A stretch of 64,000 bases of DNA, from positions 248,001 to 312,000 of the forward strand of contig BCJJ01000008.1 in NCBI GenBank assembly GCA_039545355.1. The letters are read 5' to 3'. The notes under the pieces are model-generated. The model was not told the origin of the DNA. It made no database searches and saw only the letters and a list, made by a program, of their open reading frames with translations. Numbering within the stretch: position 1 is the stretch's first letter; the number at the start of each line of letters is the position of its first letter. Shown here piece after piece: positions 53,303 through 63,234 of the stretch. The stretch is from Trichosporon coremiiforme (taxonomy: Eukaryota > Basidiomycota > Tremellomycetes > Trichosporonales > Trichosporonaceae). The translations under genes were made by a program, and so were the position numbers.

Positions 53303-56300
53303 TTAGTACTCTTCGTCCTCGGAGTCTGCGTCGTCGAGGCCGAAGATCTTCTTGATGTCCGCCAGTGTCTGGCCCTTGTCCTTCCCGCCGCCGGAGAGCG
53401 AGGCGTTCACGAGCGCCGTCTTGCTCCGCTGGATCTTCATGATGCGCTTCTCTGTCATAGTCAGCTTACACTGCACGGTACGAAACTGGGATTTAGACCT
53501 ACCGACTGTGCCCTTGATGATGTATCGAGTAACAAAGACAGGCTTGTTCTGGCCCAGGCGATGAACACGGTCGATGGCCTGCTGCTCAATCGCCTCGTTC
53601 CACCATGTGTCCATCATGAAAACGTCTGTTTGTCAGCTGTGATGGGTGCAGCAAAGCTCACGATTTGCCATGGTCAAGTTGAGGCCGACGCCGCCCGCCT
53701 TCAGCGAGATGAGTAGCACTGTCGGCTCCGTAGACGGCTCGCCGAACTGCTCAACAGTCGCTGCGCGCTGAGCCTGGCTCATGCTTCCGTCGAAGCGCAG
53801 CCAACGCACACCCTCGCGACTCAGCGTAGGCTCGATGAGGTCTGATGTCAGCTGAAAGGTGCTCTTAAAGTTGCTTACCAAGGAAAGATGTGAACTGCGA
53901 GAAGACGAGCGCCTTGAAAGTCGGATCCTCCTCGCGCAGCTGAGCGAGCTTGCGGACGAGAGCTCGTAGCTTCGTGCTCTGTACCAGGTCGACCTTGCCG
54001 ATCGTGACCGTTTCGTCCTGCGATGCGGGCTCCGCAAACGCGTGCACACGCTTCCTACGGCGCTGCACACTGCGCAGTTGGGACGCCTTAACAGGGCCCT
54101 TTCCGCACGTTGGGCAGCTGGCTTCCTTGCCCTGGTCCTCGCAGTGGCCGATGTAGTCAACGATGCAGTCTTGGCAGCCACGGTGGAAGCAGGGAAGGAG
54201 CACTTCGTCCTGCACCTCGTTGTAACAGATGACGCATTCGGGCGACTCGTTCTCGCCGAGCTCCTTAAGAACCTGCTGAATGTATGCGTCGTCGGACGAG
54301 CCTTCACGTTGCCCCGCGTAGTTAGCCAGGAGTTCCTTGACGCTGGTCTCGCCAGCCCGCCCCTCGAGCAGCTTGTCACCGTCGTCGTCTTCGGTGGCCG
54401 TCTTGCTCATGACAAGCAGAGGGTGGTCGACGCATTGGCGCAACTTCATAAGCATGGCCAAGATAGATGTGTAGCTCGACATGGCCTTGCCGTCCGCATC
54501 CAGCTCGATGAAACGCCGCCGCGCGCGCTCCTCGAGATGCTTGTAAATTTGTCTTTCGGCACGTGAGAAGTCCAGAACCTGCAGTTCCACAGTCTTCGGC
54601 GGAAGATCAACGACGAGCCGCCCGTCCTTGTCGCGCATGTTCTTCTCACGGCGGAGGAGACACGACTCGAGGATGTACTGCACAACGTTGAGCGCTTTCG
54701 GGTCTCGATTGAGGAAAGGGATCGTGACGAAGCTGCGGAAGAAGCTGTACAGGCCCCAGGGCTCCAGCTTCAGGAAGTGGCTAAGGTCAGTTGCTGGGCA
54801 AGGCAGCACAACTTACAGCAAGGAGTACAAGTCCTCGAGACGGTTCACAATCGGCGTTCCGGTCAGAGCCCAGCGACAGCGGCCCTTGAGCTCGTAACAA
54901 GCCTTGGAGACTTGAGCTGTGCGGTTCTTGATGTTGTGGGCTTCGTCGAGCACGACACGCAGGAACTCGTCTGCTTGTTAGCTCCTACAATCAACTCGAC
55001 AATCTCACGGTCGTAAATGCTGCTGTGATCATAGGACGGCTTATCCTTGTTTTTCTGCCACCGCGCGTACTCGCTGACGAGGGTGCCATAGCTCGTGATG
55101 ACGACATCGATCTTCTTCTTGCCCTCAGCAGCGAGAAGCTGCCCAATGTCGGCGCGGTCGTTTCCATACCAAAGAGCGCTCGCCATGGAGCCTTTGGCAG
55201 ACATCTTTGTGAGCTCCTCCTGCCACTGCGACGCTAGAGACACAGGACAGACGACCAACGTTGCCCGTGGTGGCTTGCGGATCGGTTTCGGCGTGTTGGC
55301 AGTAGCGCGCCACTGGTTCGACAAGGTGACCTGGACGAACTTGCGACGCTTCGTGTCCGAGGGTTCTTCCTTCACTGGTGAAGCGCTAACAGCCTCGTCC
55401 TCACCGCGGTTTTGGTGCAAGAGGGAAGCCATCATACATGTCTTCCCCATACCCATCGAGTCGGCGAGGATACCTCCTCGCGAGAATTCCTCAGCACGAG
55501 GTAGCTCCAGGCTGAGCTCGCCGCTGTACGGGTTCCAGTAGAACTTGCGGGCGGGGTCGATCCAGTCCGAGTCGTCCTCGATCTCGATCGGCTCCCCAGG
55601 CTCCTGCTCCTTCCGGAATGCGTACTCCTCCCATAAAGGGTGCAGGGTCTGATTGCCCTCACGAAGGTTGTTCTTGCCCGCTTCACGCGCCATCATCCAG
55701 GTGAGGGCTTGTTTCTGATACGGACGCAGTGTGTAGAGGAACGTATCCGGAGGATCCGTCTCGTCCAGATTGGCGTCGTTCATCTGCGCTCTGCACGTCA
55801 ACTTGACCAGCCAGCTGTAACACTCACTTTCTGTATATGTTGTCGAGCTCGTTCATCTGCTCCTCGTCCAGTTTCTCAGCCTCGTCACCACTGTCTTCGT
55901 CGTCGTCACCATCGCCCTGTGACTTGGAGTCAGGTTTCGGGCTCTTCTTCGGAGAACCCTTGCGTGGAGACTGCTTTCCAGCTTCGAAGTGTTTCAACGA
56001 CTTCTCATTGATAGTGGCGGCAGCTGAAGCCCCCTTCTTTTGGGCTTGAATGAGCGAGTTCGACTGCAATGGCTTGACTCCTATGCGGCCTCGATGTCAG
56101 CTAAGGCACAATGGTTAGCTTACCAAACAGTGATCCAAGGGCTTCCTTGCGGTTGCGCATAGCCTCTTCCTCCTCAGTTTCCTGCTGCTCCTGCCAGAAG
56201 GTACCTCCTTCCGAACGGTCCTTCTTCTCGACCCTGCGGAACCCTTTCCTCGCGAGGTATACTCTAACGTTGAGCAGGATTGTCGATCCTGTGGAGAGCA

Positions 56301-57168
56301 CTTTCGGGCAGTCAATGACGTGACCCTCAAGCTCGACTATTGGTCAGGTCGCGCGTATGGTGAGGGGAACTCACTGATTCCGCTGTCGAGTAAATGGACC
56401 AGATAAGACGCATCGGTCACCGAAAGTCGGCCCACTGAAGTAGTCAGAACTCGGCATCTGCGCGCATGGCATACCTTCTGAATAGCGTCAGCGATCGTAC
56501 TACCTGATAGCTCACCAAACCCTCTCTCATTCCTGAACCTGATGATCTGGTCGACTTTGGCCTTCTGCTGAGCCCTCCTGACAGGCTGCTTGTCAGTTGC
56601 TATCTCGGCCCCCACTTACAGCTGGCGGCGGCTTCTTCGCCATCATGGACTTGAGCGACATCTGCTTCCCCCCGATCTTCGACTTGGCATGCACCATCTT
56701 GCCGTTGACTAAACGCGCAGGACCGATCTTCTGGTGTCCATCGTCGCTCTTAGTCGTGTTCTTCTTCTGATTCGGGCGCTCGAAGACGATCTTGCTACCA
56801 GGGGAGCAGTATCCCTTGCCCTTGGACAGAGACCAGCCCTCACACACAAACTCGCCGAGGTAGCCACGCAGGAACCCAGGACGAATGCCAGCTTCTGGCG
56901 GAGACGAAGCTGGTTCCATGTCTTTCCGCTTGCTGCTCGAAGGTTGCGGGGAAGGCGCGCTACCGACAGCGACGACCTCGTCATCCTCGGGAATGAACAG
57001 GCTCTCCTTGGCAGAGCTCGATCGCGATGTCTTCCTCGGTGACGACTGCGACGATGGGCCGGCCGGTATGAACTGGAACTCTTCCTCCTCCTCGTCGGAC
57101 TCGGCGGGAAAGAAGAGGTCGGAGTTGGACATGTTTGGTAGGTCGTCCGTGGCGTTGCTTGCGGACAT
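53303..57168 (-). CDS. RAD5: DNA repair helicase/ubiquitin ligase RAD5
   Basis: Rad5 polyubiquitinates PCNA and remodels stalled forks in error-free post-replication repair. About twelve exons read from ATG 57168 to the stop at 53303. The acidic N-terminus (residues 1-90) is followed by a HIRAN region with [18 protein letters not shown] and later [10 protein letters not shown]. The SNF2 ATPase includes [20 protein letters not shown] (Walker A), [27 protein letters not shown] and [18 protein letters not shown]. The RING sits between helicase lobes: [20 protein letters not shown] followed by CQDC and CPTCG. The C-lobe has [32 protein letters not shown] and DRVHRLGQ. The stop is 111 bp from the convergent nuclease stop. 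Confidence 0.95.
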
Positions 57169-57754
57169 TCAACAAAAACAAATGAAAAACATAGGGGACC
57201 CGCTCACGACGCGTCGCGCGAAGTCCAGTCAACCACCTCCACACCTCCACATGACGATCTTTGGTTGAGGATTGAGGTCTCCCACGATCGTTGCTGCCGG
57301 TCTGTTATCTGACACGTGCCATTGTTATTAGAATTGGATTTGCCTCGTTACGAACGGATATTACGTCTGATTAGGGACAGGCTAGGTCCGCGCCTTCTTC
57401 TGCCCAGGGCTAGCCCCACCACGGCTCCACGGAGCAAGCCGATTCGAGCGCTTACCGTAGGAGGTGCACGCGGCGACGTCATAGCCGGCTCACTGGGCCG
57501 CTCAAGCGTCGAGCTCAACCCAACTTTTGCTCGGTCTCGGGGTTGATTTACCTCCAACTCGGGCCTCGAGCGGGGATAGCTGGTCTAACATCCTGCACGA
57601 CTAATGGCAGTAGGCTGCTTTTCTTGTCTTTGCTCAACTCCTTCGCTACCTCTGTTTACACAGACCTCTGTGCGCTCGACCGCCCCCCTGTCCTTACACG
57701 CCCCGCCACACGTTCCTTCACCACCTAAGCCAAAGCAACGTCAAGCAGCTCAGA
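57169..57754. promoter_or_regulatory. Divergent promoter region RAD5 / LDAH
   Basis: 586 bp between two divergent ATG codons, no gene seen. A CRE-like GACGTCAT lies at 57475-57482. The right third is pyrimidine-rich, a likely leader for the hydrolase gene. Confidence 0.4.
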
Positions 57755-58831
57755 ATGGACCCCCGTCTCGCATTCATGCGCTCGGCCAAGCCGCTTGTCG
57801 CCGCCGGAACGAAAACGGTGCCGATTCGCCAAACGTACTCGAGTTCGACGCCCCGAGACAACACCGTCTCTGTTCTGTACTACCCTCCGAAGCGGGGGAC
57901 GGAGCAAGCGCCGGACCAGGTGACGGTGTTCTTCCCTGGTGAGTAGTGCTGTTTGTGAGTCCGTTGGTTGACAACAGGCAACCCCGGCACTCCGGAGTAC
58001 TACCTCTACTTCCTGGGACACTTGCACTCCAACCTCCCTGACGGACATGCGCTGCTGGCTGCGTCTCATGTCGGCGGCGACCCCGCTCAGCCGCATCCGA
58101 AGAAGCCGTTCGACCTTGTGGACCAGATCGATAGCAAGGTCGAGATGGTGAACGCTTTGCAGTCGTCGCTCGAAGCATGGGCGTCGCCAGGACAGAAGCC
58201 CAAGGTGGCGCTGGCCGGTCACAGCGCCGGGACATGGGTGATCTGCGAGATGATGAAGAAGATCAAGGTGCACGCCGCGTACCTGACCTTTCCGACGCTG
58301 GGGTGGATTGCCTGGTCCTACAACGGATGGACCATGTGGCCCATGTTCCACTTTCCCATTCTCCAGATCATCCCTTACACGTCGTACATTGCGCGCCACC
58401 TGCTGCCGTACTATCGCCTGCCGAAGCCGTCACAGGAGCTCGTCAAGTCGCCCGAAACGCTGCGCGATGTCCTCGCCATGGCCGTCAGCGAGATGAAGCT
58501 CATCCGCGAGCCGGACTACGAGTGGTTCCTGAAGCAGCGTGACTTGCCGTACGGCGAGGGCGTGCACGGTGTGTGGAGCGAGGGCACTCTCGACGGCTGG
58601 GTCGGCAAGGAGGCCCCGCTCATCCGCGACTGTCTCGGCAAGGACCGCGCTGTCACGGTTGACATCCCCCACGCCTTCTGCCTCAGCGAGAGCAAGTCCA
58701 AGCGCGTCGCCGATATCGTTCTGGGATGGATCACGGACAAGCCTGCGGAGGCCGCCGCCGCCGTCAAGTCTGCCAACATCCACACCGGCACCAACACGCC
58801 CGAGTACCCCGAGTCCGAGATGATCATGTAG
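57755..58831 (+). CDS. Lipid droplet-associated hydrolase (LDAH) family alpha/beta hydrolase
   Basis: LDAH proteins sit on lipid droplets and affect sterol-ester turnover. Exons 57755-57938 and 57978-58831 (39-nt intron) give 345 residues. The oxyanion-hole block FFPGNPGTPEYYLYFLGHLH and the nucleophile elbow VALAGHSAGTWVICEMMKKI (Ser of GHSAG) are characteristic. A hydrophobic stretch WIAWSYNGWTMWPMFHFPIL with IIPYTSYIARHLLPYY is the family's droplet-targeting hairpin. The acid is likely an Asp in DCLGKDRAVTVDIPHAF, and the His is probably the HAF one. The intron splits the PGNPG codons exactly. The tail is Ala/Thr-rich. Enzymatic activity of the family is weakly established. Confidence 0.88.
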
Positions 58832-59137
58832 CACCAGCACGCTCCTTCCCTAGCTTCTTGACTGATGTAGATTTTTTAGACAATACACACTCAAAAGATA
58901 CTCGCGAAACTGTTCGGCGCAGAGCGCAAGCCACTGACGCTCTCGGCCGTCATCTGCCAACTTTTCGGCGTTGCTTCTCGTGCCTGCCGCCGTCTTTATT
59001 TGGGATACGCCTCAGAAGCTACTTGCCCGGCGCAGGGGCACATGGCGACAGGCAGCTGGACGAGTCTAGGTTCCTTATGCGTTCCTCCCAAACGTTCAGT
59101 GCCGCTTGTGCAGTGAGGGCCAGCTTAGCCAGCTTTG

Positions 59138-59222
59138 GGCGCCCAACTGGAATTGAACCAGTCCGGGTCCGGTGGCGATCTCCGTGGCTAAGAAGCTTGG
59201 CCGTTCTCTGAATGATGGGCGC
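59138..59222 (-). tRNA. tRNA-like element, possibly a degenerate tRNA gene
   Basis: On the minus strand a 7-bp acceptor stem (GCGCCCA pairing with TGGGCGC) encloses 84 nt. A perfect T arm (ACTGG-TTCAATT-CCAGT) contains a B-box-like GGTTCAATTCC. A CCGG/CCGG pair before it could be a long variable arm (Ser/Leu class). I cannot fold a convincing D arm or anticodon arm, so the anticodon is not called. It may be a tRNA pseudogene, an intron-bearing tRNA or a SINE-like remnant. Confidence 0.35.
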
Positions 59223-59528
59223 GTAGGTCCATACGTCAGCGTGGGCCGGAAAGTGAATGCATGATCTTGCCCGCAGCGCGTGCAGTAGCAGTGGCACTCA
59301 GATGAACCTGGCAACCGAGCAGCACGCGAGGCATGCGCCTTCACGCCTCCACGACGACAGTCACGAGTCCTCAACTCAAGCTGGCATGTGCATGTCGCAC
59401 ATTGCCTATTAACCATGCGCCTCGCGCAGCAACCTCAAGCGCTCGTAGCGCGGATAGTGCTCTGTAGAATGTCTGCTGACCTGGCCTTGGACTTCATTTG
59501 ATCTGCACCGCCGACGCCGGTGAGAAGG

Positions 59529-59534
59529 TATATA
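59529..59534 (+). promoter_or_regulatory. Putative TATA box of the 29-aa repeat protein gene
   Basis: TATATA in the context GAAGGTATATACGTCC, about 80 bp upstream of the ATG at 59611. Confidence 0.45.
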
Positions 59535-59610
59535 CGTCCCCAGCCTCCCATCGCCTCCCCCATACTCGACAACTACAAACCCCAGCAAATTTCAACCAGA
59601 AGCAACAACA

Positions 59611-60196
59611 ATGGCACCTACCATGTCTAAGTGAGTCACGCTGGTCTGTGCGATGTGGACATTGCCTGACGGTAGACTCAACTACTTCATGAAGCCCGAA
59701 GCCGTCGAGGACGAGTGCAACGTATGTCACCTAACCCAATGCCCACTGACAACAGCCCGGCGTCTGGTCGTCCACCGCCTACTCCCCTCCCGCGGGCATT
59801 CCCGAGCGACATCAGGCCCCCGGCCTGGGTCCGCGCCGCAACAGCTGCGAGGCTCGTCCCGGTCTCATCCAGTCCACCCATTTGGCACCCCTCAACGAGG
59901 GCTTGATGGCCGAGGACCACCCCGCCATGCGAGCACCGGCACACAAGCCCCACGCTTCCATTGAGAAGCGCCGCAACTCGTGCGAGGCCCGCCCCGGTCT
60001 CATTGAGAGCACGCATATCGCCCCCTTGAACGAGGGGTTGATGGCAGAAGACCATGAGATGGGCATGACCGGCAAGTCTCTTGGCCAGATGCGCGACGAC
60101 ATGGCTGGCATGAAGGACATGGGCCACGGACACGCCCTAGGCCATGGCGACACTGAGGCCGTCAAGGAGTCGTTCATGCGCCATAGCCTTCGTTAG
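59611..60196 (+). CDS. Small protein with two near-identical 29-residue repeats, family unknown
   Basis: Exons 59611-59630, 59676-59721 and 59756-60196 join to 168 residues. After a head (MAPTMSKLNYFMKPEAVEDE) and a Pro-rich linker, residues 49-77 and 94-122 carry the same unit. It begins RRNSCEARPGLI and ends APLNEGLMAEDH; the two copies differ at only two positions (Gln/Glu and Leu/Ile). Each unit starts with RRNS, a basophilic kinase (PKA-like) consensus. The C-terminus is Met/His/Gly-rich (MAGMKDMGHGHALGHGD), which might bind metal. No signal peptide or membrane span. A TATA box about 80 bp upstream suggests regulated expression. I do not recognise the family. Confidence 0.8.
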
Positions 60197-60336
60197 GCTG
60201 GCGGCTGCGACCCCGCTGGTCGAGATCGCCTCAACGATCTGGGCTCAAGCCTCGCGTATCTGTATCGTCGTTGTGTAGCACCGTGACGGCCCAGCTTGCC
60301 AGTGGAGCCAGTAGGAGAGATCAGAAGACAAAAGTG

Positions 60337-60383
60337 GATAAAGCCAGGATAAGAAAACGGCAGATAAAGAAAAACTCAGATAA
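60337..60383 (+). promoter_or_regulatory. Cluster of four GATAA motifs
   Basis: GATAA at 60337, 60348, 60363 and 60379, all on the same strand, spaced 11-16 bp, in an A-rich patch inside GC-rich DNA. A candidate GATA-factor site cluster; the target gene is unclear. Confidence 0.35.
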
Positions 60384-62705
60384 GGTCCCAGCGAATGCAG
60401 TCTGTCCCCAGATCTCGACCGGCGCACAGGTGCACGGGATGCGCACTCTGAGTGCTGATTCCGGATACGCCGATGGAAACCTAGTGTGCACAAACGAGAA
60501 TCAAGATGTGAACCAGAACATGTTGGGCAGACACGAGCTGACGAGCGCAACGACGGCTGCGCAGATAGTCGGACCCGTACGGGAGTACGCAGGCCAATGT
60601 GACGGTCTGGAAGCAAGCTTTTCGGTGTCCTGACAATGTCCTGTACGGTCCTATCTGCCTGCTTGCGACGTGAGAGGAAGGGCACTCTCGGGTTTCACAG
60701 GGACCGATCGCCTCACGTCACGTCCTTCCTCCCTCGCACACTTCTGGTGTGCTGCCGTCCCCCTCATTATGCCGGCCCGAAAAGATCGCCCGCCCTTCTT
60801 CGGCCTCGTCCTGTGCACCTGTTCTGCCCGCTGCAATCTGGCCGCCCACAGCACCCGGTCACTCGTACCTTCTTGGGTACGAGAAGAGCTCGACACGAGC
60901 CCCGCCCTTCTTTGTTACTTGTCACCGATAGACGGCGGGGAAGGCAAAGCAGATCTGGTCAATGAGTAAGGGAAAGGAAAGAGTTTATGCTTCATTACGA
61001 GTCGCTGCAGACTCCAGTACCTTGGCTTGTTTGTGCGCCAGCGGGCAGCGACTGAAATGTCTCACTCAATAGCGCGGGTAGCGACGGAAGCCCCAGCGGG
61101 TGCGGGTTCGCCAGCTAAACGCTGCACTGCCGCGATGCTCTATGGCTCACCGCTGCTGTGCTCTGGGTGCTTCTTACATGCATGTTACATACCACAGTGC
61201 ATAGCGCACGGCCAACCCCCTGCAGTGACTTGCGGCCTCCTCTGGTATCAGTAGCCGCTGAAGAGCACCCGAAGCTGGAACCCGAGCATCCGCTGGTATC
61301 ACCCGACTGTGCACAGCTGGGAGCTGGAACGCGGGATTGCTGCTACAATGCAAGTTGGCGTCACCGAGAATCCTGCAATCCTAGACGCACACTAGGCAGA
61401 GTTGTGTCACTTGACGCGGGGTGCCGTCATTGTTGCTGATTGTGAGCGACGAGTGCCCTCGTGAGGAGACACCTGGGCGGCACGGCATGACACTGAGGGA
61501 GGCGGCCCGTTCATTGTGCTGAGCACAGTGCCGATGTTGGTGGCCCGCGGAATCCGCCATTGGTGCTATTGCTGACGCCACGAGCGCCACGGGTTTCTCT
61601 CCGTGCTCGGGGGACATGCGCGCGTTGCGCGATAGCTGTTGACGCAAGGACACACTTCGTAGGAACGTGAGCCCAAGTGTCAACGCGTGCTACACGCGCC
61701 AAAGGCAGGATGGGGGGATGGTCAACGGTTAGGGTGAGCTGCCAGGTACTAGTTACGGAGATGCAGGCACTGGCTTACTTGTTGGTCTGGAGACAGGAGA
61801 GTTGGATGCATAGGAAAGCACGACACGAAAGCTTGCACTAAGCACGAGGTCCGGGCTCCAGGATGCAGGATAAGGGTGGTCCAAGGTGCTGGGAGGTTGG
61901 CCGGATGGGACGGCAGAGATCACCGGGGCGTGTGCAGGGTGCTGAGGTGGTTAGGGTCGCCCTGGGGCAGGGAAGGAGCTTGTGCAAGCCAGGCTCGAGG
62001 CCTATGCGCTGATTAGCTTGGAATTAGCACGGTCAATATGAGTTTGAGCTGCGGTGGTGACTCCCTGCCCTCACCGCTCTCGCTCACCGCACTCACCGCC
62101 GAGCACCTGGCGTCTGGCCCATCCCCGGCTCTGCCTCTGCCCGACCGGCGCAGGACCTCGACAGGACTCACAGGACTTTCCAAGGACACCGTTACCAAAC
62201 GCAATCACACCTCGCATCAGTCATCCCATCCCGGTCACTCGTCTTTTCTTTTTCGCCTTCTGTGCATCGACCCGTATCACTCGCAGTGTCGAGCGCATCG
62301 TTCCTCTTCACGTCCTCACGAACGAGATCCCCGTTCAACATTCGACGCATCCCATTCCCACACTTCGCCGCGAACAACAACAAACCATACCCCACGGCAC
62401 TGACCCTTTTATTTCGCTCCCAAACGTAACGCCAACGACCAAGACCTTTTGCGCCATCCTCGCCACCTACAACCTCCCTTGGCTCTCCCTCTGTCCGACA
62501 TACAAAGTCATCCGTCACGATATACGTCAAGACTCCAACGTCCACCCGACTCCTCTCCCTCCTCCCTCACGACATCAAGACTACAGCCTACTTGGCCGTG
62601 GTGTCAAGAAACACTCACGCCCGAATCACCTGTCACTTGCTACCAGACCCCTTCAAACGGTGACATCGATGTTTCTCTGTTTACGTTTCTAGAAATATCG
62701 TGGAG

Positions 62706-62751
62706 GTGAGTCGGCCAAACGTTCATGCTCTGAGCCGCTCCTGACTGTCAG
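62706..62751 (+). other. Probable 5'-UTR intron of the Ras-like gene
   Basis: 46 nt with donor GTGAGTCGGC and CTGACTGTCAG at its 3' end, matching the coding introns in this window. It lies 480 bp upstream of the ATG at 63235. Confidence 0.55.
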
Positions 62752-63234
62752 TCACAGCAACCAGCTTGTTCGAATCAGCGTTCGAGAGTACGCGTCCTAA
62801 CCACACGGTGGTAGACACTACCACAGTCAAGACTCAGGCTACGAGGTCTGCACAGTCCCCCAGCTCCCTTCGGCCGCCATCTAGAACACGGTCCGTGCAC
62901 TGCCGAGCACAAGTGTTCCTTCCCCATCACTAGCTCCCTTGTTTTCTGGGACCAGCCAGCACTTCGACCTCCCCCCTCAGCAACCTTCCGCCCCCTCGTT
63001 ATCGCTCTCCTCCCCCCATCACCGTGCCGTGCTCGATCGTCGAGTTGCCCGAGATCGCGATACCGCACCGTCACCAAGGGCCCTATCGGTCTGCAAACCC
63101 GAAGGAAAAGGACAATAGCACTGGGTCCTTCTCCGCCGCAAAGCAAACCCGACCAGCAGCGAGCCTCAGTCTCCCCTAGGTGGGCTGCAATAGCAGGCTA
63201 CGCCATCGCCCGTGCGTCTGGCGTCAACAGCACA

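Larger units (their letters stand above)
58832..59610. other. Intergenic region with tRNA-like element and TATA box
   Basis: No protein gene is supported. A tRNA-like sequence lies at 59138-59222 on the minus strand and a TATATA at 59529-59534. Confidence 0.5.
60197..63234. other. Long intergenic and leader region (3 kb)
   Basis: No protein gene is supported. A cluster of GATAA motifs lies at 60337-60383. From about 62200 to 62690 the plus strand is strongly C/T-rich, followed by an intron-like segment at 62706-62751 and more C-rich sequence to the ATG at 63235. This right third is best read as a long, spliced 5' UTR of the GTPase gene. Open frames such as 62054-62692 reflect the C/T composition. 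Confidence 0.5.

Noticed and set aside
56450..56520. Possible 3-nt microexon (AAG) in RAD5
   Set aside because: Joining the outer donor directly to the last acceptor also keeps frame and matches the HIRAN block, so a single intron is the simpler model.
61725..61735. GGTTAGGG-like sequence resembling telomere repeat
   Set aside because: Single occurrence, no tandem array.
62054..62692. 212-aa plus-strand frame in the C/T-rich tract
   Set aside because: Composition reflects pyrimidine-rich leader DNA (Pro/Ser/Leu/His); better explained as 5' UTR of the GTPase gene.
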